DNA from: CAYFTL01 sp964346145
GTDB taxonomy: Bacteria > Bacillota > Clostridia > Christensenellales > Aristaeellaceae
Length of the DNA stretch: 17,900 bases
Assembly: GCA_964346145.1 (NCBI GenBank)
Contig: CAYFTL010000041.1
Span: 1 to 17,900 of the forward strand
Direction of reading: 5' to 3'
The position numbers and the translations under genes are program-made. Within the stretch, counting starts at the first letter, position 1; every line of letters starts with the position of its first letter. Positions 7,251 through 14,682 of this stretch are shown here, piece by piece. The notes beneath the pieces were generated by a model, which ran no database searches, was not told the origin of the DNA, and was given only the letters and a program-made list of their open reading frames with translations.

Positions 7251-8396
7251 TTAATCCCTTAATTGCATACCCAACCTTACAAATTGAAGCATTTGCATGC
7301 TGGCCTGCTCCAGAAGCGGACGAGCGTCCTGCAATGCTTGGGAAATATCCATAGGTGTATTTACACATGCACAAGCGGCGCTTAAATCCATGGCCGTAAG
7401 CGCTTGGGAGGCTCCACGCCCCAGACTTCCTGCGATAGCTACGATGGGAACGTTCTGCTTGTGTGCACAGGCTGCTATGCCGGAAATGGCTTTGCCCATA
7501 GCAGATTGCTCGTCTAACTTTCCCTCGCCTGTAATGATTAAATCCGCTCCTTGAATGTGTGCATCGAAGCCGATTAGCTTTAGCATGCTTTCAATTCCGG
7601 AATGCAACTGGGCGTTTAAAAAACACATTAACCCAGATCCGGCACCCCCGGCAGCACCGGCGCCGGGAACGTTTGTGAAATATTTGCCTAATTGGCACTC
7701 TACAATCTGGGCTAACTGGCTAAGAGCGCAATTCAAATCTTCAACCATTTGCGGCGTTGCGCCTTTTTGCGGGCCATATATTGCGGAAGCGCCGTTGGTG
7801 CCGCACAGAGGATTGTTGACATCGCTCAAAACGATGATTTGGGTTGAGGATAAACGTTCATCTAAACGGTTTAAATTGATTTGGCTTAAAGATTGCAGGT
7901 GAATGCCGCCATCCGGAAGTGGGGAAGCATTGTCATTTAAAAATTGAGCGCCCAACGCCCGCAGCATGCCGGTTCCGCCATCATTGGTAGCTGAACCGCC
8001 TATGGCCATATATATTTTTTTGCAACCCAAATCCAGCGCATAGCGGATAAGTTGGCCGGTTCCAAAGCTACTGGTCAGCAATGGATTGCGTTCGGAATCC
8101 TTAAGCAAAGGGAGGCCTGAGGCTGATGCCATTTCGATGAATCCATCACCGTTAGGTAATTGCAGCATTTGAGCATGGATGGGCCTTCCTAATGGATCGT
8201 GGACGGGAACGGTATGGAGTTGTCCACCGGCAGATAGAAACATAGCCTCCAGGGATCCTTCGCCTCCGTCGGCGATGGGTAGTTTGACAACTTCAGTGTT
8301 GGGGAAAACCTGGGCAACGCTTTGACCTATAATGTCTGCAACTTGGCTTGAGCTCAAACTTCCCTTAAAAGAATCGCTACAGATTACAATTTTCAT
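7251..8396 (-). CDS. garK: Glycerate 2-kinase (GarK/GlxK family)
   Basis: 381-residue enzyme of the GarK/GlxK/TIGR00045 family that phosphorylates D-glycerate with ATP to give 2-phosphoglycerate, feeding glycolysis. Clear family motifs are the N-terminal CSDSFKGSLSS (6-16), LPIADGGEGS (39-48), AIGGSATNDGGTGMLRALGA (131-150) and, further on, GEGKLDEQSAMGK. The length matches the family. It is the second gene of a - strand operon behind the MATE transporter (33-base gap holding its ribosome site GGGAGGCG). No glycerate permease, tartronate semialdehyde reductase or glucarate genes are nearby, so the source of glycerate is not shown. The symbol is chosen by family only; glxK would be equally valid. 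Confidence 0.93.
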   Translation of the reverse strand: MKIVICSDSFKGSLSSSQVADIIGQSVAQVFPNTEVVKLPIADGGEGSLEAMFLSAGGQLHTVPVHDPLGRPIHAQMLQLPNGDGFIEMASASGLPLLKDSERNPLLTSSFGTGQLIRYALDLGCKKIYMAIGGSATNDGGTGMLRALGAQFLNDNASPLPDGGIHLQSLSQINLNRLDERLSSTQIIVLSDVNNPLCGTNGASAIYGPQKGATPQMVEDLNCALSQLAQIVECQLGKYFTNVPGAGAAGGAGSGLMCFLNAQLHSGIESMLKLIGFDAHIQGADLIITGEGKLDEQSAMGKAISGIAACAHKQNVPIVAIAGSLGRGASQALTAMDLSAACACVNTPMDISQALQDARPLLEQASMQMLQFVRLGMQLRD

Positions 8397-8429
8397 TTGA
8401 TCAACGCCTCCCTTTTAAGAGTATCGGGA

Positions 8430-9755
8430 TTACAATAACGTTTTGGTTAGCCATTTGTCGCTACGGAAACGCCAGGCGAAAAAAATTGCCCGGACAATCC
8501 AGTCGGAGAACATTGCGAGCCAAATTCCAATGACTCCCATGCCTAGCATAGTACCTAACACATAGCTTAAAAGCACCCTGAAAATGAACATGCTGGAAAA
8601 GGATACAATCATAGTGAACTTCGAATCATTCGCGGCGCGCAGTGTGTTGGGCAAAGCAAAGGAGGTTGGCCAAAAAACGATGGCGAATATGGAGTGTAAG
8701 ACAATGATCTTGTATGCCAAATCATAAGTTTCGGTTGGAAATTTGTAAAGCAGTAAAACGAGGGGCAAGGATACCACTAAAATAATATTTAACACGAACA
8801 TAGATAGGTAAGCCAGTTTCAGAAGCTTTTTTGCGTAGGCTTTGGCCTGTGCTTTTTCGTTGGCGCCGATACAACGGCCGACTACAGTAACCATGGCCAA
8901 GCCGATGGCTGAGCCGGGTATAACCGCAAAGCCCGCCAAGTTGCCGCCGGCTGTGTTGGCGGCGATTGCGGCAGTGCCATAACTGACGATCCAGCGCATT
9001 ACGATCAATTTGCCCATCTGAAACAGACCGTTTTCAACGCCTGTAGGGATACCCACGGTGAGGATGCGTCGAATAAGGCCGGGTACAAGCTTAAACGGGC
9101 GCAGGCTACGAACGTGGATCGGAAGCGAAGGATTTCGAAGAAGTATGATCATGATGACTGCACCCGCTGCGCGAGAAACCAAAGTGGAAATGGCGGCGCC
9201 GGCAACACCCATATTGAATCCATAAATTAAAATGGCATTGCCGACTAGATTCATGAGGTTCATACACAATGCGGTATAGAGGGAAACTTTGCTGTTGCCC
9301 ATGGAACGAAATACAGCGGCGCCTGAATTGTAAACGGCCAGAAAGGGATAGGAGAGTCCGGAATAGAAAAAGTAAACTTTGGCGTGTTCCATAATCTCGG
9401 GTGTCATGTCCCCAAAAATGAACGACAAAAGGGGTGTTCCGAAAAGAAGCACGATCATCATAAAAACGCTTGCCAGCGCCGTACAAACAAAGATTAGTTG
9501 TTTGGCTGTTTGGGAAGCGTTTTTTAAGTCCTTGCGGCCCAAATACTGGGAGGCGACCACGGCTCCGCCCGTGGCCAACGCCGACAATATATTGATTAAT
9601 AAAATGTTTATAGAATCCACCGAAGCCACGCCAGAAATCGCTTCTTGGCCGACGGTGGATACCATGACCGTGTCAGCCATGCCGATGGTGACAGCCAAAA
9701 TTTGTTCAAATATCAGAGGAATGATGAGTTTGCGCAGATCTTGATTTGAAAACAT
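8430..9755 (-). CDS. MATE-family multidrug/Na+ efflux transporter
   Basis: 441-residue membrane protein with about twelve hydrophobic segments in two homologous halves. The N-terminus has the family pattern PLIFEQILAVTIGMADTVMVSTVGQEAISGV, here resembling the NorM/DinF branch common in Clostridia. Such proteins export cationic drugs, dyes or metabolites in exchange for Na+ or H+. The ribosome site AGGAAAAGGGTG precedes the ATG. It heads the operon with glycerate kinase, a pairing with no obvious functional logic. Upstream lies an AT-rich intergenic region shared with the divergent redox operon; several TATAAA boxes are visible for this gene but none has a convincing -35 partner. Confidence 0.92.
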   Translation of the reverse strand: MFSNQDLRKLIIPLIFEQILAVTIGMADTVMVSTVGQEAISGVASVDSINILLINILSALATGGAVVASQYLGRKDLKNASQTAKQLIFVCTALASVFMMIVLLFGTPLLSFIFGDMTPEIMEHAKVYFFYSGLSYPFLAVYNSGAAVFRSMGNSKVSLYTALCMNLMNLVGNAILIYGFNMGVAGAAISTLVSRAAGAVIMIILLRNPSLPIHVRSLRPFKLVPGLIRRILTVGIPTGVENGLFQMGKLIVMRWIVSYGTAAIAANTAGGNLAGFAVIPGSAIGLAMVTVVGRCIGANEKAQAKAYAKKLLKLAYLSMFVLNIILVVSLPLVLLLYKFPTETYDLAYKIIVLHSIFAIVFWPTSFALPNTLRAANDSKFTMIVSFSSMFIFRVLLSYVLGTMLGMGVIGIWLAMFSDWIVRAIFFAWRFRSDKWLTKTLL

Positions 9756-9909
9756 GATGACACCCTTTTCCTAATATTTTTCATGATTCTTTTATATTGC
9801 ACTTTTATATCAAAAACTGCAACATCAGAATACGTTTTTTAATCAAAGCAGAAAAATTATTTGCGGCATGTGCAGGTAATATGGAGGAAATACAAATTCG
9901 CTCTGTACC

Positions 9910-9938
9910 TTGTGGGTTTTTGTCAGATGCGTTACAAT
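9910..9938 (+). promoter_or_regulatory. Predicted promoter of the redox operon
   Basis: TTGTGG (9910-9915) and TACAAT (9933-9938) are separated by exactly 17 bases, so transcription should begin near 9945. The promoter lies inside the open frame that extends upstream of the oxidoreductase gene, which supports the later start codon at 9975. No obvious operator palindrome overlaps it. Confidence 0.6.
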
Positions 9939-9974
9939 ATATTTAACAAACAAAAAACGTATATTGGGGGAACG

Positions 9975-11285
9975 ATGAGTATGGCACATGGTTTTCGCTA
10001 CAAAAACATTGAAGAATTGTATTCGGATTGCGAACACAGTGGTTACGCATTGCCAAAACCTGGCGCGGTGGAAGTGCTTAGCAGGAGGGTAACGGCTGGA
10101 GGTTTGGACTTAAAGAACGCTTTTGTGGCACAGCCGATGGAAGGGTGCGATTCTGACCGAGGGGGCGCGCCCACGGAATTGACCGTTCGGCGCTATAGGC
10201 GTTTTGCCCAAGGCGGCGCAGGGCTTATATGGGTGGAGGCTGTGGCCATATCGCCCGAGTCTCGAGCCAACCCTGCCCAGTTAATGATTACTGAGCAAAA
10301 TTTGGAGCAATTCAAAAACTTGATTGATGAAATTCATGAGGCTGCCCAAAGCGCAGGGCAGGAACCGCCCAAAGTTATCGCTCAGCTGACCCATTCGGGA
10401 CGCTGGAGCAGGCCGGTGGACAAGAATGCGCCCATTCGGGTTTCTTACAATACCGTTCTAGATGAAAAACAAGAGCTGGGCAAAGATTACCCGATCGCCA
10501 GCGATGATTACCTGCGCAATATGGCAGCACAGTTTGCGCACTCCACAGAATTGTGCCGCAAAGCGGGCTTCGATGGGGTTGACGTTAAAGCGTGCCACCT
10601 GTATTTGGTGAGCGAAATTTTAAGTGCACAGGACCGGGAAGGCCTTTATGGCGGCAGCTATGAAAACCGCACACGCTTACTAAAAGAAGGGGTGGCCGCA
10701 GCCAAAGAAGCGCTGGATGGCGGCGTGCTTTCGGTACGCATTAACCTATACGACGGAGAAGCCGCTTTTTGGGGCGTAGGAGCGGATGGAAGGCCTTGCT
10801 ACGATGAGCCGGTTCGCTTGCTCAAGGAGCTTTATGAGATGGGGGTAACCGTCTTTAATTTGACCATGGGCACGCCCTATTTTAATCCCCATGTGAACAG
10901 GCCCGACCTTAGCGGTGGCGGTAGCGATGAAAAGGCCGTGGTGGGCGTGGCTAGGCTGCTGGAAGGTTGCAAGGCAGCCCAGCAAGCGGTGCCGGATGCG
11001 CTTTGTGTAGCGACCGGATTTTCGTACTTGCGCCAGTTTGCGCCCCAGATTGCGGCGGGCCTTATAGAAGAGGGCGGTGCAAAAGCGGTTGGATTTGGCC
11101 GCGAAATGTTTGCCTACCCGGATTTTGTAAAAGATGTAATTGAAACCGGGGAGATGGACAAATCCAAGATTTGCCTGACCTGTGGTTTGTGCACCAAGGT
11201 TATGCGGGCCGGAGGCGTTGTGGGTTGCCCGGTGCGTGACAAGGAGATTTATCTGACGGAATTAAAGCGGGTAACCGCTGAATAG
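9975..11285 (+). CDS. NADH:flavin oxidoreductase / old yellow enzyme family with C-terminal Fe-S cysteine motif
   Basis: 436-residue TIM-barrel flavoenzyme. Supporting motifs (numbered from ATG 9975) are QLTHSGRWSRP (137-147), FDGVDVKACHLYLVSEIL (about 199-216, the site of the usual IHGAHGYLxxQFL) and YGGSYENR (225-232). A C-terminal cluster C400-x2-C403-x2-C406-x11-C418 resembles the 4Fe-4S ligand set of 2,4-dienoyl-CoA reductases (C-x2-C-x3-C-x11-C) but is one residue shorter. The protein ends soon after, so it lacks the FAD/NAD(P)H domain of FadH-like enzymes. Members reduce activated C=C bonds with FMN. The start is chosen because GGGGG lies at 9966-9970 and the promoter excludes the upstream frame; ATG 9981 is an alternative. 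It is the first gene of a three-gene operon. Substrate unknown. Confidence 0.87.
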   Translation: MSMAHGFRYKNIEELYSDCEHSGYALPKPGAVEVLSRRVTAGGLDLKNAFVAQPMEGCDSDRGGAPTELTVRRYRRFAQGGAGLIWVEAVAISPESRANPAQLMITEQNLEQFKNLIDEIHEAAQSAGQEPPKVIAQLTHSGRWSRPVDKNAPIRVSYNTVLDEKQELGKDYPIASDDYLRNMAAQFAHSTELCRKAGFDGVDVKACHLYLVSEILSAQDREGLYGGSYENRTRLLKEGVAAAKEALDGGVLSVRINLYDGEAAFWGVGADGRPCYDEPVRLLKELYEMGVTVFNLTMGTPYFNPHVNRPDLSGGGSDEKAVVGVARLLEGCKAAQQAVPDALCVATGFSYLRQFAPQIAAGLIEEGGAKAVGFGREMFAYPDFVKDVIETGEMDKSKICLTCGLCTKVMRAGGVVGCPVRDKEIYLTELKRVTAE

Positions 11286-11313
11286 CCCAAAGAAAGATGG
11301 AGGGTGATGGATT

Positions 11314-12045
11314 ATGAAAGTTGCCTTGGTAACCGGGGGAACTCGAGGGATTGGGCTGGGCATCGCACGCCGTCTTGCATCGGCGGGCTATTACGTAGCG
11401 ATAACAGGCCGCAGGAAAGTAGAGGAATTGAGCCCAGATCTGCAAGAGAATTTTCTGTGCATACAGGCAGATAATTCCAATGCGGACGATCGAAAATCGG
11501 CGCTAGATTCGGTGCTGGAGCGTTGGGGCCGTATAGATTTATTGGTGAACAATGCGGGTATAGCACCTTCGGTTCGTGCAGATCTTTTGGATATGCAACC
11601 GGAATCCATGCATCAACTGCTGGATGTGAATTTGGTTGGTCCCTTCTTTTTAACTCAGCTGGTGGCCAAGCAAATGGTTCGGCAGGGCAGTGGAATGATT
11701 ATTAATATTTCTTCCATGTCTTCTTACGTGGTGTCGGTTAACCGAGGAGAGTACTGTATTTCCAAGGCCGGCTTGTCGATGATGACAAAGCTTTATGCTG
11801 TGCGCTTGGCGGAAGAGGGCATTCCGGTGTACGAAATTCGTCCGGGGATTATTAATACAGATATGACAAGCGCGGTATCCCGAAGGTATGACGAACTGAT
11901 TGAGAACGGTCTTACCCCTATAAAGCGCTGGGGTCAGCCCGAAGACGTTGCCGAAGCGGTGGCGCTTTTGGCCGAAAACAGGATTCCCTTTTCAACGGGG
12001 GAAGTGCTTAACGTCGATGGCGGTTTCCATTTGACCAGATTGTAA
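11314..12045 (+). CDS. Short-chain dehydrogenase/reductase (3-ketoacyl-ACP reductase-like)
   Basis: 243-residue classical SDR. It has the dinucleotide site TGGTRGIG (7-14), NNAG (79-82), catalytic Ser134 in NISSMSS, Tyr147 and Lys151 in YCISK, and RPGIINTDM (176-184). The TGRRK segment after the second strand (31-35) suggests NADP(H) preference, which is an inference. It is annotated as FabG-like by similarity, but it lies next to redox enzymes rather than fatty acid genes. It more likely oxidises or reduces an alcohol or ketone in the same pathway as its neighbours. GGAGGGTG lies ahead of the ATG. Only 12 bases separate its stop from the preferred start of the flavoprotein gene, so the three are co-transcribed. 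Confidence 0.9.
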   Translation: MKVALVTGGTRGIGLGIARRLASAGYYVAITGRRKVEELSPDLQENFLCIQADNSNADDRKSALDSVLERWGRIDLLVNNAGIAPSVRADLLDMQPESMHQLLDVNLVGPFFLTQLVAKQMVRQGSGMIINISSMSSYVVSVNRGEYCISKAGLSMMTKLYAVRLAEEGIPVYEIRPGIINTDMTSAVSRRYDELIENGLTPIKRWGQPEDVAEAVALLAENRIPFSTGEVLNVDGGFHLTRL

Positions 12046-12057
12046 AGGAAAATGACT

Positions 12058-13890
12058 ATGGAGTTTAATATTCAAAGCATACCGGTGTTGAGCTGTAACA
12101 CTGCGGTAGTGGGCGCCGGCGCGGCAGGTTTTAATGCGGCAGACGAACTCCACAAACGCGGAGTGGACGTGCTGTTGCTGGCCGACTCGCTTCACGGTGG
12201 CACCAGCAGAAATGCAGGCAGTGACAAACAAACGTATTATAAGTTATCTCTTTCGGGGGATAGGCCAGACAGCATAGGTGCTATGGCTCAGTCTTTTTAT
12301 GCGGGCGGCGGTACCCATGGCGATCACGCTTATGCTATGGCTGCCAACTCTGTGCGTTGCTTTATGAAGCTGTTACAGCTTGGCGTGCGTTTTCCTTACA
12401 ACGAGTGGGGAGAATATGTAGGCTATCAAACCGACCACGATCAGGCGCAGCGCGCTACCTCGGTCGGGCCGTTGACCAGCCGGAATATGGTGGAAGTGCT
12501 GGAGCGTAGTTGTAGGGCGCGCGGAGTCAGAATGCGGGAGAAAGTGCGCTTATGCTCTCTTCTAAGCGATGATCAGGGAAAGTTTATCGGGTTGTTGATG
12601 CTGGATCGCGCCAATAAGGAACGCCCGTGGCTTTTGATCAACGCCCGCAACGTAGTGTTGTGCACTGGCGGTGCGGCAAATGCATACAAAAACGTGGTGT
12701 TTCCTAAAGCTCAGCACGGGGCAACCGGGCTGGTGCTGCGCTCAGGCATAAAGGCCAACAACCTCTGCTACTGGCAATATGGCTTAGCGTCTATCAAGGT
12801 GCGCTGGAATGTATCTGGTAGTTATCAACAGGCATTGCCTCGCTATACTGACGGCGAAAATGAAATTTTATTGCCTTTCTTTGATTCGGAAGCGGATGCG
12901 TTGGATTCGGTATTTCTGAAAGGGTATCAATGGCCTTTTGATGCACGAAAAACTGACGGTTCTTCCCGTGTGGATATAGCTGTGCACACTGCGCGCAAGC
13001 AGGGCAAGCGGGTGTTTATGGATTTCACCCGGGAGCACGAGCGAAATCCGTTGGTTCAGATTGGTAGCGAGGCCAAGGACTATCTACAAAACTGCAATGC
13101 ACTGATTGAACAACCGATTGACCGCTTGGCGCGCATCAATCCCAAGGCGATTGACTTTTATCGAAGCCGCGGGATCGACCTGTACACTGAGCCTCTGGAA
13201 GTCGCTTTGTGCGCTCAGCATTCCAATGGCGGTTTTGCTATAGACGAATGGTGGCAAACCAACCTATCCGGGGTGTATGCGGCTGGAGAATGTGCGGGAG
13301 CCTTTGGCGTATACAGGCCGGGCGGGAGCGCTCTGAATGAAACTCAGGTAGGATCCTTACGGGCTGCGCAGCATATTGCTGCCCATTCGGGTGAATATTC
13401 GGCTCGCTCGGTGGAACGTTTTATTGAGAAAGCTGCCGACGCGGTACAAAACAATATTCGATACTTTGAAGCATTGGTCGGAGAATCCTCTTCGGATCAA
13501 ACGGTTGATCAACTGCAAACCGGCATGGACGAATACGCCGGTGCGCTGCGCGACGTAGAGATGATGAAGAAGATGTTGGAGGTGGTAAATGGGCAAATTG
13601 AAGCGCCCAAATCCATGTCCGACTTGGAAACTGTGTTGGATTATATTGATGTGCTCTACACCCAGCAGGCGGCGTTGTCTGCAATGATTTGTCAAGCCCA
13701 ATACAAGGATAGCGCCGGGCATGCCTTTACTCAAGGATACGACCCTACAGACAATGCTTCCATCATGGACTACGCTTTTGAAACCGTAGACGGGTACACC
13801 GAAGCGGTTCCTGTACGCCCATTGCCCGATGGCGGCGGCTGGTTTGAAGATGTATGGAAACGCTTTGGACGCGGCGAGGTATACGGCTAG
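12058..13890 (+). CDS. FAD-dependent oxidoreductase, fumarate reductase/succinate dehydrogenase flavoprotein type
   Basis: 610-residue FAD enzyme (numbered from ATG 12058). The Rossmann dinucleotide site is VVGAGAAG (17-24), followed by LHGGTSRNAGSDKQTYYK, and NVVLCTGGAANAY lies near the second FAD contact. The substrate/FAD region is QHSNGGFAID (387-396) with His388, then GVYAAGECAGAFGVYRPGGSALNETQVGS. The order matches FrdA/SdhA/NadB, but HSNGG replaces the HxTxGG of succinate/fumarate enzymes, so the substrate is probably different. The C-terminal 200 residues are helical, like the SdhA C-terminal domain. There is no signal peptide or haem motif, so it is cytoplasmic. AAAGGAA at 12044-12050 is too close to ATG 12052 and better fits ATG 12058. 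It is the last gene of the operon. Confidence 0.88.
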   Translation: MEFNIQSIPVLSCNTAVVGAGAAGFNAADELHKRGVDVLLLADSLHGGTSRNAGSDKQTYYKLSLSGDRPDSIGAMAQSFYAGGGTHGDHAYAMAANSVRCFMKLLQLGVRFPYNEWGEYVGYQTDHDQAQRATSVGPLTSRNMVEVLERSCRARGVRMREKVRLCSLLSDDQGKFIGLLMLDRANKERPWLLINARNVVLCTGGAANAYKNVVFPKAQHGATGLVLRSGIKANNLCYWQYGLASIKVRWNVSGSYQQALPRYTDGENEILLPFFDSEADALDSVFLKGYQWPFDARKTDGSSRVDIAVHTARKQGKRVFMDFTREHERNPLVQIGSEAKDYLQNCNALIEQPIDRLARINPKAIDFYRSRGIDLYTEPLEVALCAQHSNGGFAIDEWWQTNLSGVYAAGECAGAFGVYRPGGSALNETQVGSLRAAQHIAAHSGEYSARSVERFIEKAADAVQNNIRYFEALVGESSSDQTVDQLQTGMDEYAGALRDVEMMKKMLEVVNGQIEAPKSMSDLETVLDYIDVLYTQQAALSAMICQAQYKDSAGHAFTQGYDPTDNASIMDYAFETVDGYTEAVPVRPLPDGGGWFEDVWKRFGRGEVYG

Positions 13891-13913
13891 AGTATGGGCG
13901 GTGATCTTTGAAC

Positions 13914-13942
13914 TTGCAAAAAAAACATGGATTTGGTACAAT
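13914..13942 (+). promoter_or_regulatory. Predicted promoter of the acidic membrane protein gene
   Basis: TTGCAA (13914-13919) and TACAAT (13937-13942) with a 17-base spacer lie in the 89-base gap after the redox operon. Transcription would start near 13949 and give a leader of about 30 bases. This makes the small gene a separate unit, although read-through from the redox operon is possible because no terminator is seen between them. Confidence 0.65.
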
Positions 13943-13979
13943 GCCATTCTAAAGGTTTCCTTTAGAGGGAGGTGTCCCA

Positions 13980-14369
13980 ATGCAAGCAAAACAATGGGTC
14001 AAGCTTATATTCGGCATTTTGGTCATAGCATTACTGGTCTGGTTGCTTATCTTAGGGATAGGTCTTATTAAACGAATTTTCTTTAGTGGTGTAGAAATGG
14101 TAAATCAGGCGGGCAACACGATAACCATATCTTCTTCGGAAGAGGCGGAGTGGACGCCCCCCGAACTTTCCAACCCAAATCCGATGTGGAGCGATCAAGA
14201 TTACGATCAGGTTTATCCCGTTGAGCCGGAAGACGACCTTGAGCATGCCGATGACTCAGATGGCACAGCCGATGATGAAATGGAAACGGAAGCGGATATT
14301 TCCGCTGAAGACGGATCGGAAGATGATAATATGCAAGAAGTACCGGTTGAAGCTCCCCCGGAAGACTAG
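13980..14369 (+). CDS. Small single-TM protein with highly acidic C-terminal tail, function unknown
   Basis: 129 residues, not recognised as a named family. A short basic N-terminus (K4, K8) is followed by one long hydrophobic helix (about 9-29) and K31-R32. The remaining 97 residues contain 31 Asp/Glu and no Lys or Arg, with runs such as EPEDDLEHADDSDGTADDE. The tail is low-complexity and almost certainly disordered. Basic residues flank both sides of the helix, so topology is ambiguous. It is probably a real gene: it has a strong ribosome site (GAGGGAGGTG, 13965-13974), its own promoter and a strong terminator. Possible roles are binding of cations or a basic partner at the membrane, but this is only inference from composition. 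Confidence 0.78.
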   Translation: MQAKQWVKLIFGILVIALLVWLLILGIGLIKRIFFSGVEMVNQAGNTITISSSEEAEWTPPELSNPNPMWSDQDYDQVYPVEPEDDLEHADDSDGTADDEMETEADISAEDGSEDDNMQEVPVEAPPED

Positions 14370-14397
14370 GCAATAAGGTTTGAAGCATGTTTGCCCC

Positions 14398-14427
14398 AAA
14401 GGCCTGTAATGTTACAGGCCTTTTTTT
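14398..14427 (+). terminator. Intrinsic terminator after the acidic membrane protein gene
   Basis: The arms 14398-14407 (AAAGGCCTGT) and 14414-14423 (ACAGGCCTTT) pair perfectly around a short AATGTT loop, and T continues to 14427. It lies 28 bases after the stop codon and insulates the ribosomal protein operon from upstream transcription. Confidence 0.93.
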
Positions 14428-14541
14428 ATAATGTCGAAGGTCGAAGGGGTGAATCGAGTCGGGGATTTTTAGATCGGTTCAGCTTTTAGAACCTGGTGCA
14501 AAAGATTAACACAGTGTTGTGGGAATTTGTGCTGGCATCGC

Positions 14542-14571
14542 TTGACAAAATGCTGAGTGTTCGGGTAAAAT
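14542..14571 (+). promoter_or_regulatory. Promoter of the rplM-rpsI operon
   Basis: A perfect -35 TTGACA (14542-14547) is 18 bases upstream of TAAAAT (14566-14571). Transcription should begin close to 14575-14578, leaving a leader of roughly 105 bases before rplM. About 110 bases between the previous terminator and this promoter hold no gene; they contain only small inverted repeats (GGTTC/GAACC near 14476-14493 and AACACAGTGTT at 14508-14518). Confidence 0.85.
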
Positions 14572-14574
14572 AAA

Positions 14575-14675
14575 ACTTGTGTCAACCAAAGGCCCACTAG
14601 CCCCGGGTCGTGTTGAAGTGGCGCAAAGTGTCTGACCAGCACCGAGCGTAACGTTCTCATAAATTTGAGGAGGAG
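14575..14675 (+). ncRNA. Structured 5' leader of rplM (probable L13 leader, autogenous control element)
   Basis: The leader between the promoter and rplM can fold into one extended hairpin. ACTTGTG (14575-14581) pairs with CGCAAAGT (14622-14629, one bulged A), TCAAC (14582-14586) with GTTGA (14612-14616), and GGCCC (14591-14595) with GGGTC (14605-14609). A second short hairpin, TTCTCA (14654-14659) with TGAGGA (14666-14671), covers part of the Shine-Dalgarno sequence. Position and compact folding match the L13 leader known in Bacillota, where the ribosomal protein is thought to repress its own operon. The helices were found by eye and not scored against the family model. Confidence 0.62.
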
Positions 14676-14682
14676 AATATCT

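Noticed and set aside
9861..9974. In-frame N-terminal extension of the OYE-type oxidoreductase
   Set aside because: The predicted promoter boxes lie inside it, the extension has no family similarity, and GGGGG directly precedes the ATG at 9975.
9975..13890. Identification of the redox operon as a bile-acid (bai) 7-alpha-dehydroxylation cluster
   Set aside because: The enzyme classes are similar, but there is no CoA ligase, CoA transferase or dehydratase, the OYE enzyme lacks the C-terminal domain of BaiCD/BaiH, and motif details differ.
13357..13989. 210-residue open frame on the - strand over the end of the flavoprotein gene
   Set aside because: Antisense to a well-supported gene, no ribosome site, no family features; its end overlaps the promoter and ribosome site of the next gene.
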